A stretch of 64,000 nucleotides of DNA from Breoghania sp. L-A4 (GTDB taxonomy: Bacteria > Pseudomonadota > Alphaproteobacteria > Rhizobiales > Stappiaceae). Below the pieces are notes generated by a model. The model was not told the DNA's origin. It did no database searches and worked only from the letters and a program-made list of their open reading frames with translations. Shown here one piece after another: positions 37,401 to 46,274 of this stretch (position 1 is the first letter of the stretch; each line of letters starts with the position of its first letter). The stretch is from contig NZ_CP031841.1 of the NCBI RefSeq assembly GCF_003432385.1, positions 2,333,579 through 2,397,578 of the forward strand. Direction: 5' to 3'. The translations under genes were made by a program, and so were the position numbers.

Positions 37401-37862
37401 ATGACGGTATCATTGAACCGGCGCCAGGCGCTGGCACTGGGAGCGGGTGCTGCGGCGCTCTTTCTCACCGTTGGACCCCGCGGCGAAGCCTTTGCCGCGA
37501 GCGACGACGTCAAGAAAGCCATCATGGACTTTACCGGCGGCAAGGAGCCCGCAACCGGCAAGGTCGAACTGACGGCTCCTGAAATCGCGGAGAACGGCAA
37601 CACCGTGCCGATGTCGGTCTCGGTCGAAAGCCCGATGACGAGCGATGACTATGTCGCATCGGTGCTGCTGCTGGCGGCGGGCAACCCGAACCCGGGCGTC
37701 GCCACGTTCCATTTCTCGGACATGTCGGGCGAATGCGCTGCCTCCACGCGGATGCGGCTCGCCAAGACACAGGACGTGATCGCGGTGGCGAAGATGGCGG
37801 ATGGATCCGTTTTCATCGACACGAAGACCGTCAAGGTCACCATCGGCGGCTGCGGCGGCTGA
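37401..37862 (+). CDS. soxY: SoxY, sulfur-substrate carrier subunit
   Basis: A 153-residue precursor with a twin-arginine signal (LNRRQALALGAGAAALF) and the diagnostic C-terminal swinging arm VTIGGCGG, whose Cys carries the sulfur substrate. It forms the SoxYZ heterodimer with the next gene's product in the periplasm and is presumably exported with it. Confidence 0.95.
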   Translation: MTVSLNRRQALALGAGAAALFLTVGPRGEAFAASDDVKKAIMDFTGGKEPATGKVELTAPEIAENGNTVPMSVSVESPMTSDDYVASVLLLAAGNPNPGVATFHFSDMSGECAASTRMRLAKTQDVIAVAKMADGSVFIDTKTVKVTIGGCGG

Positions 37863-37911
37863 TTGGACCGAGCGGTTTCAACGGATCCAGTGATAATTCA
37901 GGAGACAGGCA

Positions 37912-38238
37912 ATGGCAGACCCTAAGCCTCGCGTAAAAGTGCCGAAGAAGGCCTCGAAAGACGAGATCATCGCAATCAAGACGCTGATCAGCCACAAGAT
38001 GGAATCGGGTCAGCGGAAGGATAAGGAAGGCAACCTTATCCCGCGCCAGATCATCAACAAGTTCACCTGTGAATTCAACGACAAGATGGTGTTTGGCTGC
38101 GATCTCGAGCCGGCGGTGTCCGCCAACCCCTACCTCGAGTTCAACGTGCGCGTGCCGGAATCCGGAACGTTCAAGTTCACTTGGGTGGATGACGACGGCT
38201 CCGTTTACGAGACGGAATCCAAGATCACCGTCGGGTGA
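37912..38238 (+). CDS. soxZ: SoxZ, partner of the SoxY carrier
   Basis: A 108-residue protein of immunoglobulin-like fold without its own signal peptide, expected to be exported with SoxY by the Tat path. It starts 49 bp after soxY, and its sequence (PRVKVPKKASKDEIIAIKTL) is typical. It completes the carrier protein that passes among SoxAX, SoxB and SoxCD. Confidence 0.95.
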   Translation: MADPKPRVKVPKKASKDEIIAIKTLISHKMESGQRKDKEGNLIPRQIINKFTCEFNDKMVFGCDLEPAVSANPYLEFNVRVPESGTFKFTWVDDDGSVYETESKITVG

Positions 38239-38313
38239 TCTGACGAGTACGGCCGCAGACAGGCAACGGGGTGGGTTCAGGCCTGCCCGCCAATAAATCG
38301 GAGGGAACGCCGA

Positions 38314-39180
38314 ATGAAATGGGCCCGAACCTATTCCGGAAAGAGCATATGCGCCGGTTTCGCCGCCGCAGCGCTGCTTTCCAGTGCCATGGCCGCACAG
38401 GCTGAGGATGCCGAGTTTCCGAAAGTCGGCGATACGGTCCTGACGACCCGTGTCGCGCCGCCGGAAGGACACCCGCTCAGTGAAGTCATCTCAGGTCTCG
38501 AGTATCGCACGAGCGAGACAAAGGACCTGCAGCTTGATGATTTCAACAATCCGGGCTTCCTGATGGTCGATGAGGCCGAGCAGGCCTGGTCGACGGTGGA
38601 CGGGGCCGCGGGAAAGTCCTGCGAATCCTGCCACGGCGATGCGTCTGAAAGCATGAAGGGCGTGCGCGCCGCCATGCCCAAGTGGAACGAGGCCGCCGGC
38701 CGACCGTTCACGCTGGAAAACCAGATCAACGCTTGCCGCACCGAGCGCATGGAAGCGGATCCGTGGAAATGGGAATCCGATGCTATGCTCGGCATGACGG
38801 CTTACGTCGGCCTTCAGTCGCGCGGCATGCCGGTCGATATTGACGTCAGCGGCCCGATGCAGCCGTGGTTCGAGCGCGGCAAGGAGCTCTACTACACCCG
38901 TGTCGGACAGCTCGACATGGCGTGCTCCAATTGCCACGAGGACAACTACGGCAAGTACATCCGCGCCGACAAGCTCAGCCAGGGCCAGTCGAACGGATTC
39001 CCGACCTACCGCTTCAAGTGGCAGAAGATGGGCTCGCTGCATCGCCGCTTCAAAGGCTGCATGGAGAACATCCGCGCCACGGCCTACAAGCGCGGTTCGG
39101 ACGAATTCGTCGCGCTGGAAACCTATCTGGCGTGGCGCGGCACCGGCCTTTCGGTTGAAACGCCGGCCGTTCGCAACTGA
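38314..39180 (+). CDS. soxA: SoxA, dihaem cytochrome c
   Basis: A 288-residue precursor with signal peptide (to about residue 30) and two c-haem sites, CESCH (103-107) and CSNCH (204-208). C249 in RFKGCMENIR is the probable active-site haem-ligand cysteine that becomes persulfidated. C141 could pair with another cysteine in the first domain. It works with SoxX to attach thiosulfate to SoxY. Confidence 0.94.
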   Translation: MKWARTYSGKSICAGFAAAALLSSAMAAQAEDAEFPKVGDTVLTTRVAPPEGHPLSEVISGLEYRTSETKDLQLDDFNNPGFLMVDEAEQAWSTVDGAAGKSCESCHGDASESMKGVRAAMPKWNEAAGRPFTLENQINACRTERMEADPWKWESDAMLGMTAYVGLQSRGMPVDIDVSGPMQPWFERGKELYYTRVGQLDMACSNCHEDNYGKYIRADKLSQGQSNGFPTYRFKWQKMGSLHRRFKGCMENIRATAYKRGSDEFVALETYLAWRGTGLSVETPAVRN

Positions 39181-39190
39181 CACGACTGCT

Positions 39191-39217
39191 TTCCGGCGGA
39201 GCGACGCTTCGCCGGAA
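39191..39217. terminator. Strong stem-loop in the soxA-soxB gap
   Basis: TTCCGGCGGAGCG pairs with CGCTTCGCCGGAA (one G-T wobble) around a single central base, ten bases after the soxA stop. No T-run follows. Probably an attenuator or mRNA 3' protector. The rest of the 305-bp gap (39181-39485) shows no gene. Confidence 0.5.
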
Positions 39218-39485
39218 CCGGCGCAGCCGGATCTGATCGGCTGCGCGCGACAGACGGATTGACGATGGCCGGCATGGATCGGCCATCGTCACCCGCCCCA
39301 ATCGACCTGCATCCAGCCTCCACGCGGGCTTTCCGGCGGTTTGACACCGCATCGGGAAACCGCGTCCTGGATTCCGGCGTTCCCCGATTGGCGCACAGAC
39401 CCTGAAAACAATGCCGCCGGCCTTGTCGCGGCAGTTGAAAATGCGCCACCTTGATCGAGGCGCAATCGAAGACGGAGCGTAAGCC

Positions 39486-41177
39486 ATGATCTCGCGGCGT
39501 GAATTCCTGATGGCGGCCGTAGCGACGGCGGCGTTGACCGGCGGCGGGTTTGGCCGTCTCGGTCGCGTGGCGGCGCAGCAGGCGCTGAGCCAGTCCGATC
39601 TTCTGGCGTTTGAGCCGATGGGCAATGTCACGCTGGTGCACATCACCGACATTCACGCCCAGCTCAAGCCGCTGTATTTCCGCGAACCCGAGGTCAACGT
39701 CGGCGTGGGTGCCGTGCGCGGCCTGCCGCCGCATGTCACCGGAGCCGATTTCCTCAAACTTTACGATATCCAGCCCGGATCGCCCGAGGCCTATGCGCTG
39801 ACCTACGAGGATTTCACCGCGCTGGCGAGGACCTACGGCCGTATGGGCGGTATCGACCGCGTTGCGACCGTGCTCAAGTCGATCCGCTCGGGCCGCGAGG
39901 ACAACACGCTGCTGCTCGACGGCGGCGACACCTGGCAGGGCTCCTACACCTCGCTGAAGACGCAGGGCCAGGACATGATCGACGTCATGGCCGCGCTGAA
40001 GCCCGACGCCATGACGGGTCACTGGGAGTTCACCTACGGCACCGACCGTGTGAAGGAAGCGGTCGACTCGCTGGATTTCCCGTTCCTGGGCGGCAATATC
40101 CGCGACACCGAATGGGATGAGCCGGCGTTTGATCCAATCGCCTATTATGAGCGTGGCGGCGTCAAGGTCGCGGTCATCGGCCAGGCGTTTCCCTACACGC
40201 CGATCGCCAACCCGCGCTGGATGTTCCCGACCTGGTCGTTTGGCATTCGCGAAGAGGACGTGCAGGCGAACGTCGACACGGCGCGCGCCGAGGGCGCCGA
40301 GCTCGTCGTGCTGCTGTCGCACAACGGCTTCGACGTGGACCGCAAGCTGGCGTCGCGCGTCACCGGTATCGACGTGATCCTCACCGGCCACACCCATGAC
40401 GCGATTCCCGAGCCGGTCCAGGTCGGCTCGACCCTGCTGCTGGCATCCGGTTCCAACGGCAAGTTCGTCTCGCGCCTCGACCTTGACGTGCGCGACGGCG
40501 CCGTGAAGGGCTTCCGCCACAAGCTGATCCCGATCTTCTCCGACGTGATCGAGCCCGACGCGGAGGTTTCCGCCCTGATCGACAGCGTCCGCGCGCCTTA
40601 CGAGGCGGAACTGGGCCGGGTGCTCGGCTCCGCCGACTCGCTGCTGTATCGCCGTGGCAACTTCAACGGCACGTTCGACGATCTGATCTGCCAGGCGCTG
40701 CTCGAGCAGCGCGACGCGGACATCGCCTTGTCGCCGGGATTCCGCTGGGGCACCAGCGTGCTGCCGGGCCAGGACATCACGGTGGAGGACCTGCACAACG
40801 CCACCTCCATGACCTATCCCGCGGCCTACCGCTCGATGATGAGCGGCGCCTTCATCAAGGAGATCCTCGAGGACGTGGCCGACAACCTGTTCAACGTCGA
40901 TCCCTACTATCAGCAGGGCGGCGACATGGTGCGCGTCGGCGGGCTTGGCTACACGATCGATCCCACCAAGACCATCGGCGAACGCATCACCGGCATGACG
41001 GTGCTCAAGACCGGCGACGCGATCGATGCCGCCAAGGAATACGCGGTCGCCGGCTGGGCCAGCGTCAACGAGGGCACCGAGGGTCCGGCGATCTGGGACG
41101 TGGTGGAAGACTATCTTGCCGAGCACAAGACGGTGTCGCTGGAACCCAATCGCTCGGTCAACGTGGTCGGTCTCTGA
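39486..41177 (+). CDS. soxB: SoxB, dimanganese sulfate thiohydrolase
   Basis: A 563-residue precursor with a twin-arginine signal (MISRREFLMAAVATAAL). The metallophosphatase motifs are VHITDIHAQL, DGGDTWQGS, GHWEF, LLSHNGFD and TGHTHD. It hydrolyses the SoxY-bound sulfonate, releasing sulfate, in the periplasm. Length and motifs match 5'-nucleotidase-family SoxB proteins. Confidence 0.95.
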   Translation: MISRREFLMAAVATAALTGGGFGRLGRVAAQQALSQSDLLAFEPMGNVTLVHITDIHAQLKPLYFREPEVNVGVGAVRGLPPHVTGADFLKLYDIQPGSPEAYALTYEDFTALARTYGRMGGIDRVATVLKSIRSGREDNTLLLDGGDTWQGSYTSLKTQGQDMIDVMAALKPDAMTGHWEFTYGTDRVKEAVDSLDFPFLGGNIRDTEWDEPAFDPIAYYERGGVKVAVIGQAFPYTPIANPRWMFPTWSFGIREEDVQANVDTARAEGAELVVLLSHNGFDVDRKLASRVTGIDVILTGHTHDAIPEPVQVGSTLLLASGSNGKFVSRLDLDVRDGAVKGFRHKLIPIFSDVIEPDAEVSALIDSVRAPYEAELGRVLGSADSLLYRRGNFNGTFDDLICQALLEQRDADIALSPGFRWGTSVLPGQDITVEDLHNATSMTYPAAYRSMMSGAFIKEILEDVADNLFNVDPYYQQGGDMVRVGGLGYTIDPTKTIGERITGMTVLKTGDAIDAAKEYAVAGWASVNEGTEGPAIWDVVEDYLAEHKTVSLEPNRSVNVVGL

Positions 41178-41345
41178 CGTCCATTCGGGCTGCGGATCAG
41201 GGGTTTGAATGCGAGAGGGCCGGGCGGCGCGAGCGGCCCGGCCCTCTCGCGCTTGGCGCGGAGGAAAGCCCGTGAAAGCGCGGCGTTTTTATTGCGTGTT
41301 TTGCCGTGCAGACGCTTTTCATGGTGGTCGATATAATATATTCTC

Positions 41346-41359
41346 ACATTCGAATATGT
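41346..41359. promoter_or_regulatory. Candidate second sox operator upstream of soxC
   Basis: ACATTCGAATATGT, with the perfect 8-bp palindrome ATTCGAAT in its centre, lies in a short AT-rich stretch 30 bp before soxC. It shares ACATnnGAATATG with 36681-36693 before soxX. It may give soxCD their own regulated promoter. Confidence 0.45.
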
Positions 41360-41388
41360 TTGGTTGAGGAAACGAACGGAGCTCGTCC

Positions 41389-42675
41389 ATGCCCATGAAA
41401 AGTGGCGATGACGGAAAACTGCCGCGGCCCACGCGGCGCGGCTTCCTGAAGGGTGGCCTGGCGGCCGGCGGCCTGATCGCTGCGGCCGGCGGCGTGCGCG
41501 CCGAAAGCGATCCGGCAAACCTGCCGCCGAATGTGGCGGACTGGAGCCGCTATCTCGGCGCAGGCGTCGATGCGGCGCCCTATGGCATGCCCTCGGAATA
41601 TGAAAGCAATGTGGTTCGCCGCAGCGTCGAATGGCTGACGGCGTCGCGCGAAAGCTCGATCAACTTCACGCCTCTGCATGATCTCGACGGCATCATCACG
41701 CCCAACGGGTTGTGCTTCGAGCGCCATCACGGCGGTGTCGCCGAGGTCGCTCCGACCGACTACCGGCTGATGATCAACGGCCTGGTCGACAAGGAGCTGG
41801 TCTTCACGCTCGACGATCTGAAGCGCTTTCCGCGCGTAAACCGGATCTATTTCCTTGAGTGCGCGGCCAACTCCGGCATGGAGTGGCGCGGCGCGCAGCT
41901 CAACGGCTGCCAGTTCACCCACGGCATGATCCACAACGTCATGTATACCGGCGTGCCGCTGCGCTATCTGCTCGAGGAAGCCGGGCTGAAGACCAATGCC
42001 AAGTGGCTGATGCCCGAAGGCGGCGACGCCGCCGGCATGAACCGCTCGCTGCCTTTGGAAAAGGCGCTCGACGATTGCATGATCGCCTTCAAGATGAACG
42101 GCGAGGCGCTGCGTCCCGAGCAGGGCTATCCCGCCCGCCTGGTCGTTCCCGGCTGGGAAGGCAACATGTGGGTCAAGTGGATCCGCCGCATCGAGGTTGG
42201 CGACGAGCCGTGGCATGCCCGCGAGGAAACCTCCAAATACACCGATCTTCTCGCCGACGGCCGGGCGCGGCGCTTCACCTGGGTGATGGACGCCAAGTCC
42301 GTCGTCACCAGCCCCAGCCCGCAGGCGCCGATCACCCATGGCAAGGGCTTCACCGTGCTGACCGGCGTCGCGTGGTCGGGCCGGGGACGCGTCACCCGCG
42401 TCGACGTCACCACCGATGGCGGCAGGAACTGGCATCAGGCGCGCATCGACGGCCCGAGCCTCGACAAGTCGATGCACCGTTTCTACTACGAGTTCGACTG
42501 GGACGGCTCCGATCTGCTGGTGCAGTCGCGCGCCTATGATGACACCGGCTACGTGCAGCCAACCAAGGATGAGTTGCGCGCGGTGCGCGGCACCAACTCG
42601 ATCTATCACAACAACGGCATCCAGACCTGGCATGTCAAAGCCAATGGCGAGGTGGAAAATGTCGAAATTTCGTGA
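41389..42675 (+). CDS. soxC: SoxC, molybdenum sulfane/sulfite dehydrogenase subunit
   Basis: A 428-residue molybdopterin protein of the sulfite oxidase family with a twin-arginine signal (TRRGFLKGGLAAGG). The molybdenum-ligating cysteine is C158 in YFLECAANSGMEWRG. With the SoxD cytochrome it oxidises the sulfane sulfur on SoxY, allowing complete oxidation of thiosulfate to sulfate without stored sulfur globules. It overlaps soxD by 17 bases. Confidence 0.94.
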   Translation: MPMKSGDDGKLPRPTRRGFLKGGLAAGGLIAAAGGVRAESDPANLPPNVADWSRYLGAGVDAAPYGMPSEYESNVVRRSVEWLTASRESSINFTPLHDLDGIITPNGLCFERHHGGVAEVAPTDYRLMINGLVDKELVFTLDDLKRFPRVNRIYFLECAANSGMEWRGAQLNGCQFTHGMIHNVMYTGVPLRYLLEEAGLKTNAKWLMPEGGDAAGMNRSLPLEKALDDCMIAFKMNGEALRPEQGYPARLVVPGWEGNMWVKWIRRIEVGDEPWHAREETSKYTDLLADGRARRFTWVMDAKSVVTSPSPQAPITHGKGFTVLTGVAWSGRGRVTRVDVTTDGGRNWHQARIDGPSLDKSMHRFYYEFDWDGSDLLVQSRAYDDTGYVQPTKDELRAVRGTNSIYHNNGIQTWHVKANGEVENVEIS

Positions 42676-43330
42676 GCATTTCTCGCGCCTTGCCGGTGTC
42701 GCCGTCGTCGCCTGCGTGATCTCGGTTCCCGCCGTCGCCGGCAAGCTGGGCATCGGTACGGAAGCGACGCCCGAGGAGGTTGCCGGCTGGGATATCGACG
42801 TGCGTCCGGACGGGCAGGGCCTGCCGGAGGGTGAGGGCAGCGTCACCGATGGTGAGGCGGTCTTCGCCGAGCGGTGTGCGGCCTGCCACGGCGATTTCGC
42901 CGAGGGCGTGGACCGCTGGCCGGTGCTCGCCGGCGGCCGGGACACCTTGAAGTCCCAAAACCCGGTGAAGACCGTCGGTTCCTACTGGCCGTATCTCTCC
43001 ACCGTCTACGACTACATCCATCGCGCGATGCCGTTTGGCGACGCCCAGTCCCTGACTCCGGACGAGACCTACGGGATCGTCGCCTATCTGCTCTACATGA
43101 ACGACATCGTCACCGATGAGGAGTTCGTGCTGTCGAAGGAGAATTTTACCTCCATCCGCATGCCGAACGAAGGAAACTTCATCGACGATGATCGGCCCGA
43201 TACGCCGCTTGCGAGTGCGCAAGAGCCTTGCATGAGCGATTGCAAGGCGGACGTGAAGATCACCAAGCGCGCGGTGGTCATCGATGTGACGCCGGAGGGC
43301 GAAGAGCCGGACGGCGGTTCGGTCGACTAG
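42659..43330 (+). CDS. soxD: SoxD, cytochrome c subunit (short, single haem)
   Basis: A 223-residue precursor with signal peptide and one c-haem site, CAACH (73-77). Dihaem SoxD proteins such as that of Paracoccus are much longer. This one ends after the CMSDCKADVKITKRAVVIDV segment that in the long forms precedes the second haem domain (recalled), and a terminator follows five bases after the stop. It accepts electrons from SoxC. Confidence 0.9.
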   Translation: MSKFREHFSRLAGVAVVACVISVPAVAGKLGIGTEATPEEVAGWDIDVRPDGQGLPEGEGSVTDGEAVFAERCAACHGDFAEGVDRWPVLAGGRDTLKSQNPVKTVGSYWPYLSTVYDYIHRAMPFGDAQSLTPDETYGIVAYLLYMNDIVTDEEFVLSKENFTSIRMPNEGNFIDDDRPDTPLASAQEPCMSDCKADVKITKRAVVIDVTPEGEEPDGGSVD

Positions 43331-43335
43331 AAAAC

Positions 43336-43369
43336 AAACGGCCCGCGGCGCAACGCTGCGGGCCGTTTT
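43336..43369 (+). terminator. Rho-independent terminator after soxD
   Basis: AAACGGCCCGC (43336-43346) pairs perfectly with GCGGGCCGTTT (43358-43368) around an 11-base loop, and the 3' arm ends in TTTT. It ends the soxXYZABCD row five bases after the soxD stop. Confidence 0.9.
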
Positions 43370-43420
43370 GCTATAGTATGGATGCTTGTGTCGGCTGGTG
43401 GGTTGCGAGGGAGGATCGCG

Positions 43421-43843
43421 ATGTTCCGGACGCTGGGAGCATTCAAGGTTGCCGGGGCGGCTTATTGTTCCGTCCTGTTATCGGGCTTCGTGCCCGAGGC
43501 CGCGGTTGCGCGCGGCGCCGAATTGATTTCACAGATGCGGCCGCCCGCAGTTTTTGACGCCGCGGCGCCTAGCGGTACACCCGACGTTTGGGCAGTATCG
43601 GATAATGCGGGCGATCCCGAATATGGCGCCTATCTGGCGAGCGAATGCGTGACCTGCCATCAGGCCAGCGGTGCGGATGACGGTATTCCGTCAATCACCA
43701 ACTGGCCGCCGGACGAGTTCACGCGCGCCCTTCATGCCTACAAGAACAAGACGAGGGACAACCCCGTGATGCAGCTCATCGCGTCGAGTCTGTCGGATGA
43801 GCAGATCGCAGCGCTCGCCGCCTATTTCGCGGCGGCCGATTGA
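43421..43843 (+). CDS. Monohaem cytochrome c (FccA/SoxE-like)
   Basis: A 140-residue precursor with signal peptide and a haem site CVTCH at 76-80. The ATG at 43421 follows AGGGAGGATCGCG. Its pairing with the flavoprotein gene 19 bp downstream is that of flavocytochrome c sulfide dehydrogenase (FccAB) or SoxEF. The protein has one haem, unlike dihaem SoxE, so an FccA-type role as electron acceptor for the flavoprotein fits best. Confidence 0.83.
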   Translation: MFRTLGAFKVAGAAYCSVLLSGFVPEAAVARGAELISQMRPPAVFDAAAPSGTPDVWAVSDNAGDPEYGAYLASECVTCHQASGADDGIPSITNWPPDEFTRALHAYKNKTRDNPVMQLIASSLSDEQIAALAAYFAAAD

Positions 43844-43862
43844 ACAAGATCGGGAGGAAGAG

Positions 43863-45143
43863 ATGGCTGGAATTTCAAGAAGGACATTCGCCAAATATAT
43901 GGGCGCCACGGCCGGCGTCGCGGCCACGCCGCGGTTCACCCGCGCCCTTCACGCGCAGGGCCGCCCGCGCGCCGTTGTCATCGGCGGCGGCGCCGGCGGG
44001 GCCACGGCCGCGCGCTACATTGCCAAGGATTCCAAAGGCGCGATCGACGTCACGCTGATCGAACCGACGCGCAGCTACTACACCTGCTTCTTCTCCAACC
44101 TCTATATCGGCGGCTTCCGAACGCTCGCCTCCATCGGTCACAGCTATGGCGGGCTCGCCTCGGATTACGGCGTCAATGTCGTGCACGACTGGGCCGTGGG
44201 CGTGGACCGCGACGCGCGCGAGGTGGCCCTGGCCGGCGGCGGGCGCGTGCCCTACGACCGGCTCGTCGTGGCCCCCGGAATCGATCTGCAATATGACAGT
44301 GTGCCGGGCTATTCGCTGGCCGCCGCGGGCCGCATGCCGCACGCCTGGAAGGCCGGCACCCAGACAACCTTGCTCAAGGAGAAGGTCCTGGCCATGCGCG
44401 AGGGCGGGACTTACGTGATGGTCGCCCCGCCCAATCCGTACCGGTGCCCGCCCGGCCCTTACGAGCGTGTCTCCATGGTCGCGCATCAGCTCAAGAAGAC
44501 CAATCCGACGGCCAAGATCATCATTCTCGATCCGAAGGAGAAGTTCTCCAAGCAGGGCCTCTTCATGGAGGGCTGGGAAAAGCATTATCCCGGAATGATC
44601 GAGTGGCTGCCCGCCTCCATCAGCGGCGGCGTTACCGGCCTGAATCCGGAAACCGGAGAAATCGAAACCGAACTCGATACGTTCAAGGCGGACGTCGCCA
44701 ACGTGATCCCGGCCCAGACGGCGGGCCATATCGCATCGCAAGCCGGGCTGACCGACCGCAGTGGCTATTGCCCCATCGTGCCGGCCACCATGCAAAGCCG
44801 CATGGACGAGGCCATTCACGTGCTGGGGGACGCCTGTATCGCCGGCGACATGCCCAAATCCGGCTTCTCCGCCAACAGCCAGGCAAAAGTCGCGGCGATG
44901 GCCGTGCGCGGCGCGCTGACGGACGCGAAAACATTCCCGGCGCGCTTTGCCAACACCTGCTGGAGCCTCATTGATACCGACGATGGGGTGAAGGTCGGGG
45001 CGCGCTACGAGGCGACCGACGAGAAGATCGCCAGTATTGACGGCTTCATCAGCCAGACCGGCGAGGATGCGGCCTTGCGCAAAGCGACGTTCGAGGAGTC
45101 GGTTGGCTGGTACGCGGGCATCAGCGCCGACATGTTCGGCTAG
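43863..45143 (+). CDS. soxF: Flavocytochrome c sulfide dehydrogenase flavoprotein (FccB/SoxF)
   Basis: A 426-residue flavoprotein with a twin-arginine-like signal (GISRRTFAKYMGATAG) and an FAD-binding GGGAGG at 41-46. Cysteines in NPYRCPPGPYER and ANTCWSL fit the redox disulfide pair of FccB. It oxidises sulfide in the periplasm and passes electrons to the preceding cytochrome. The start at 43863 follows a GGAAGAG ribosome site. Confidence 0.88.
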   Translation: MAGISRRTFAKYMGATAGVAATPRFTRALHAQGRPRAVVIGGGAGGATAARYIAKDSKGAIDVTLIEPTRSYYTCFFSNLYIGGFRTLASIGHSYGGLASDYGVNVVHDWAVGVDRDAREVALAGGGRVPYDRLVVAPGIDLQYDSVPGYSLAAAGRMPHAWKAGTQTTLLKEKVLAMREGGTYVMVAPPNPYRCPPGPYERVSMVAHQLKKTNPTAKIIILDPKEKFSKQGLFMEGWEKHYPGMIEWLPASISGGVTGLNPETGEIETELDTFKADVANVIPAQTAGHIASQAGLTDRSGYCPIVPATMQSRMDEAIHVLGDACIAGDMPKSGFSANSQAKVAAMAVRGALTDAKTFPARFANTCWSLIDTDDGVKVGARYEATDEKIASIDGFISQTGEDAALRKATFEESVGWYAGISADMFG

Positions 45144-45161
45144 GGGCCACCAAAACGCTCC

Positions 45162-45184
45162 GGGGTGCGGCGCTGCCGCGCCCC
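45162..45184. terminator. Bidirectional stem-loop between soxF and the EamA gene
   Basis: GGGGTGCGGC (45162-45171) pairs with GCCGCGCCCC (45175-45184), one wobble, three-base loop, between two converging genes. No T-run on the plus strand; likely shared 3' structure. Confidence 0.5.
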
Positions 45185-45208
45185 CAATACACAGTCATGC
45201 CGCATGTC

Positions 45209-46147
45209 TCAGGAGCGTGCGCCGCGCAGCGCCGCGAAGGGAGCGGTGAGCAGGCGGCTGGGTGCAGTCGCGAGGATCAGCCCGCTCATCACCAGCGCGG
45301 ATCCCGCTGCATGGAATGCATGAAATTCCTCGCCCAGGAATACGATGGCCATCAACACGCCGTAGGGCGGCAGAAGATACATGAACAGCCCCGTCACCGA
45401 GGGCCCAAGAACCTTGATGCCGTACTGGAAGCAGGAGAAAGCCAGCAGCGAAGCGCTGATGACGATGCCGCCGATCGACAGCCATGCCTCGGCGTCGAGC
45501 GGAAAGCGGCCGGTATGGAGGACTTCAAAGGCCATGAAAGGCGCAAGCGTCAGCGCGCCCGTGATCGTGGTCGCGGCAAACAGCACGGTGCTGGGCAGCG
45601 GGGCGACGCGCCTGTCCTTCAGCAATACGCAATAGACGGCCCAGCTCAACGCGCAGCCGGCAAACAACAGATCGCCTGCGTTGAAACGCATGCCCAACAG
45701 CACGTCGACACTCCCCTTGACGACGATGGTCACGACGCCGCCAAGCGCCAGCACGATGCCGATGGCTTCCCGTACCCCGATGACCCGGCCGCGAAAGATC
45801 CGCTCCAGCAACAGGATCAGCACCGGCGAGGCGGTATAGATCAGCGTGCCGTTGGTTGCCGTGGTGAACTGCAGCGCCAGATAGACGACGGCGCCGCAAA
45901 TCCACATGCCGAGAAATCCCAGCAGCGTCAAAAGCCGCCATTCGCCGCGCAGCAGCTCCGCATGGCGCCGCAGCCCGCCCCATGCGAAGGGCAGAAGGAT
46001 CGCGGCGGCCAGCGCCCAGCGCAGGAAGGCCAGCGTGAACGGCTCCACGGCATCGATCGCCGCGCGCCCGATGATCAGGTTCGACGTGAAGAACAGCGGC
46101 ATCACGCACAGCAGCAGATAGGCGCGGGTGCGCTCGGTGAGGTTCAT
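45209..46147 (-). CDS. EamA/DMT-family membrane transporter
   Basis: A 312-residue protein with about ten hydrophobic helices in two EamA repeats (TSNLIIGRAAIDAVEPFTLA; GVREAIGIVLALGGVVTIVV). The ATG at 46147 gives MNLTERTRAYLLL; an upstream in-frame start would add 15 residues. DMT exporters move amino acids or metabolites out of the cell; the substrate cannot be told. Convergent with soxF, and apparently not part of the sox system. Confidence 0.83.
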   Translation of the reverse strand: MNLTERTRAYLLLCVMPLFFTSNLIIGRAAIDAVEPFTLAFLRWALAAAILLPFAWGGLRRHAELLRGEWRLLTLLGFLGMWICGAVVYLALQFTTATNGTLIYTASPVLILLLERIFRGRVIGVREAIGIVLALGGVVTIVVKGSVDVLLGMRFNAGDLLFAGCALSWAVYCVLLKDRRVAPLPSTVLFAATTITGALTLAPFMAFEVLHTGRFPLDAEAWLSIGGIVISASLLAFSCFQYGIKVLGPSVTGLFMYLLPPYGVLMAIVFLGEEFHAFHAAGSALVMSGLILATAPSRLLTAPFAALRGARS

Positions 46148-46274
46148 GAAGACTGTCTGTTCTTGAGGTGCGATACGCCGCTGGCGGTGCATCGCGTTGG
46201 AAGGCGCGGCCGCAACGATGCGTCAGTCGGCCGGACCGGTCAAGCTTCGCGCCGCCGCCGTCTGGAAGGGATTG

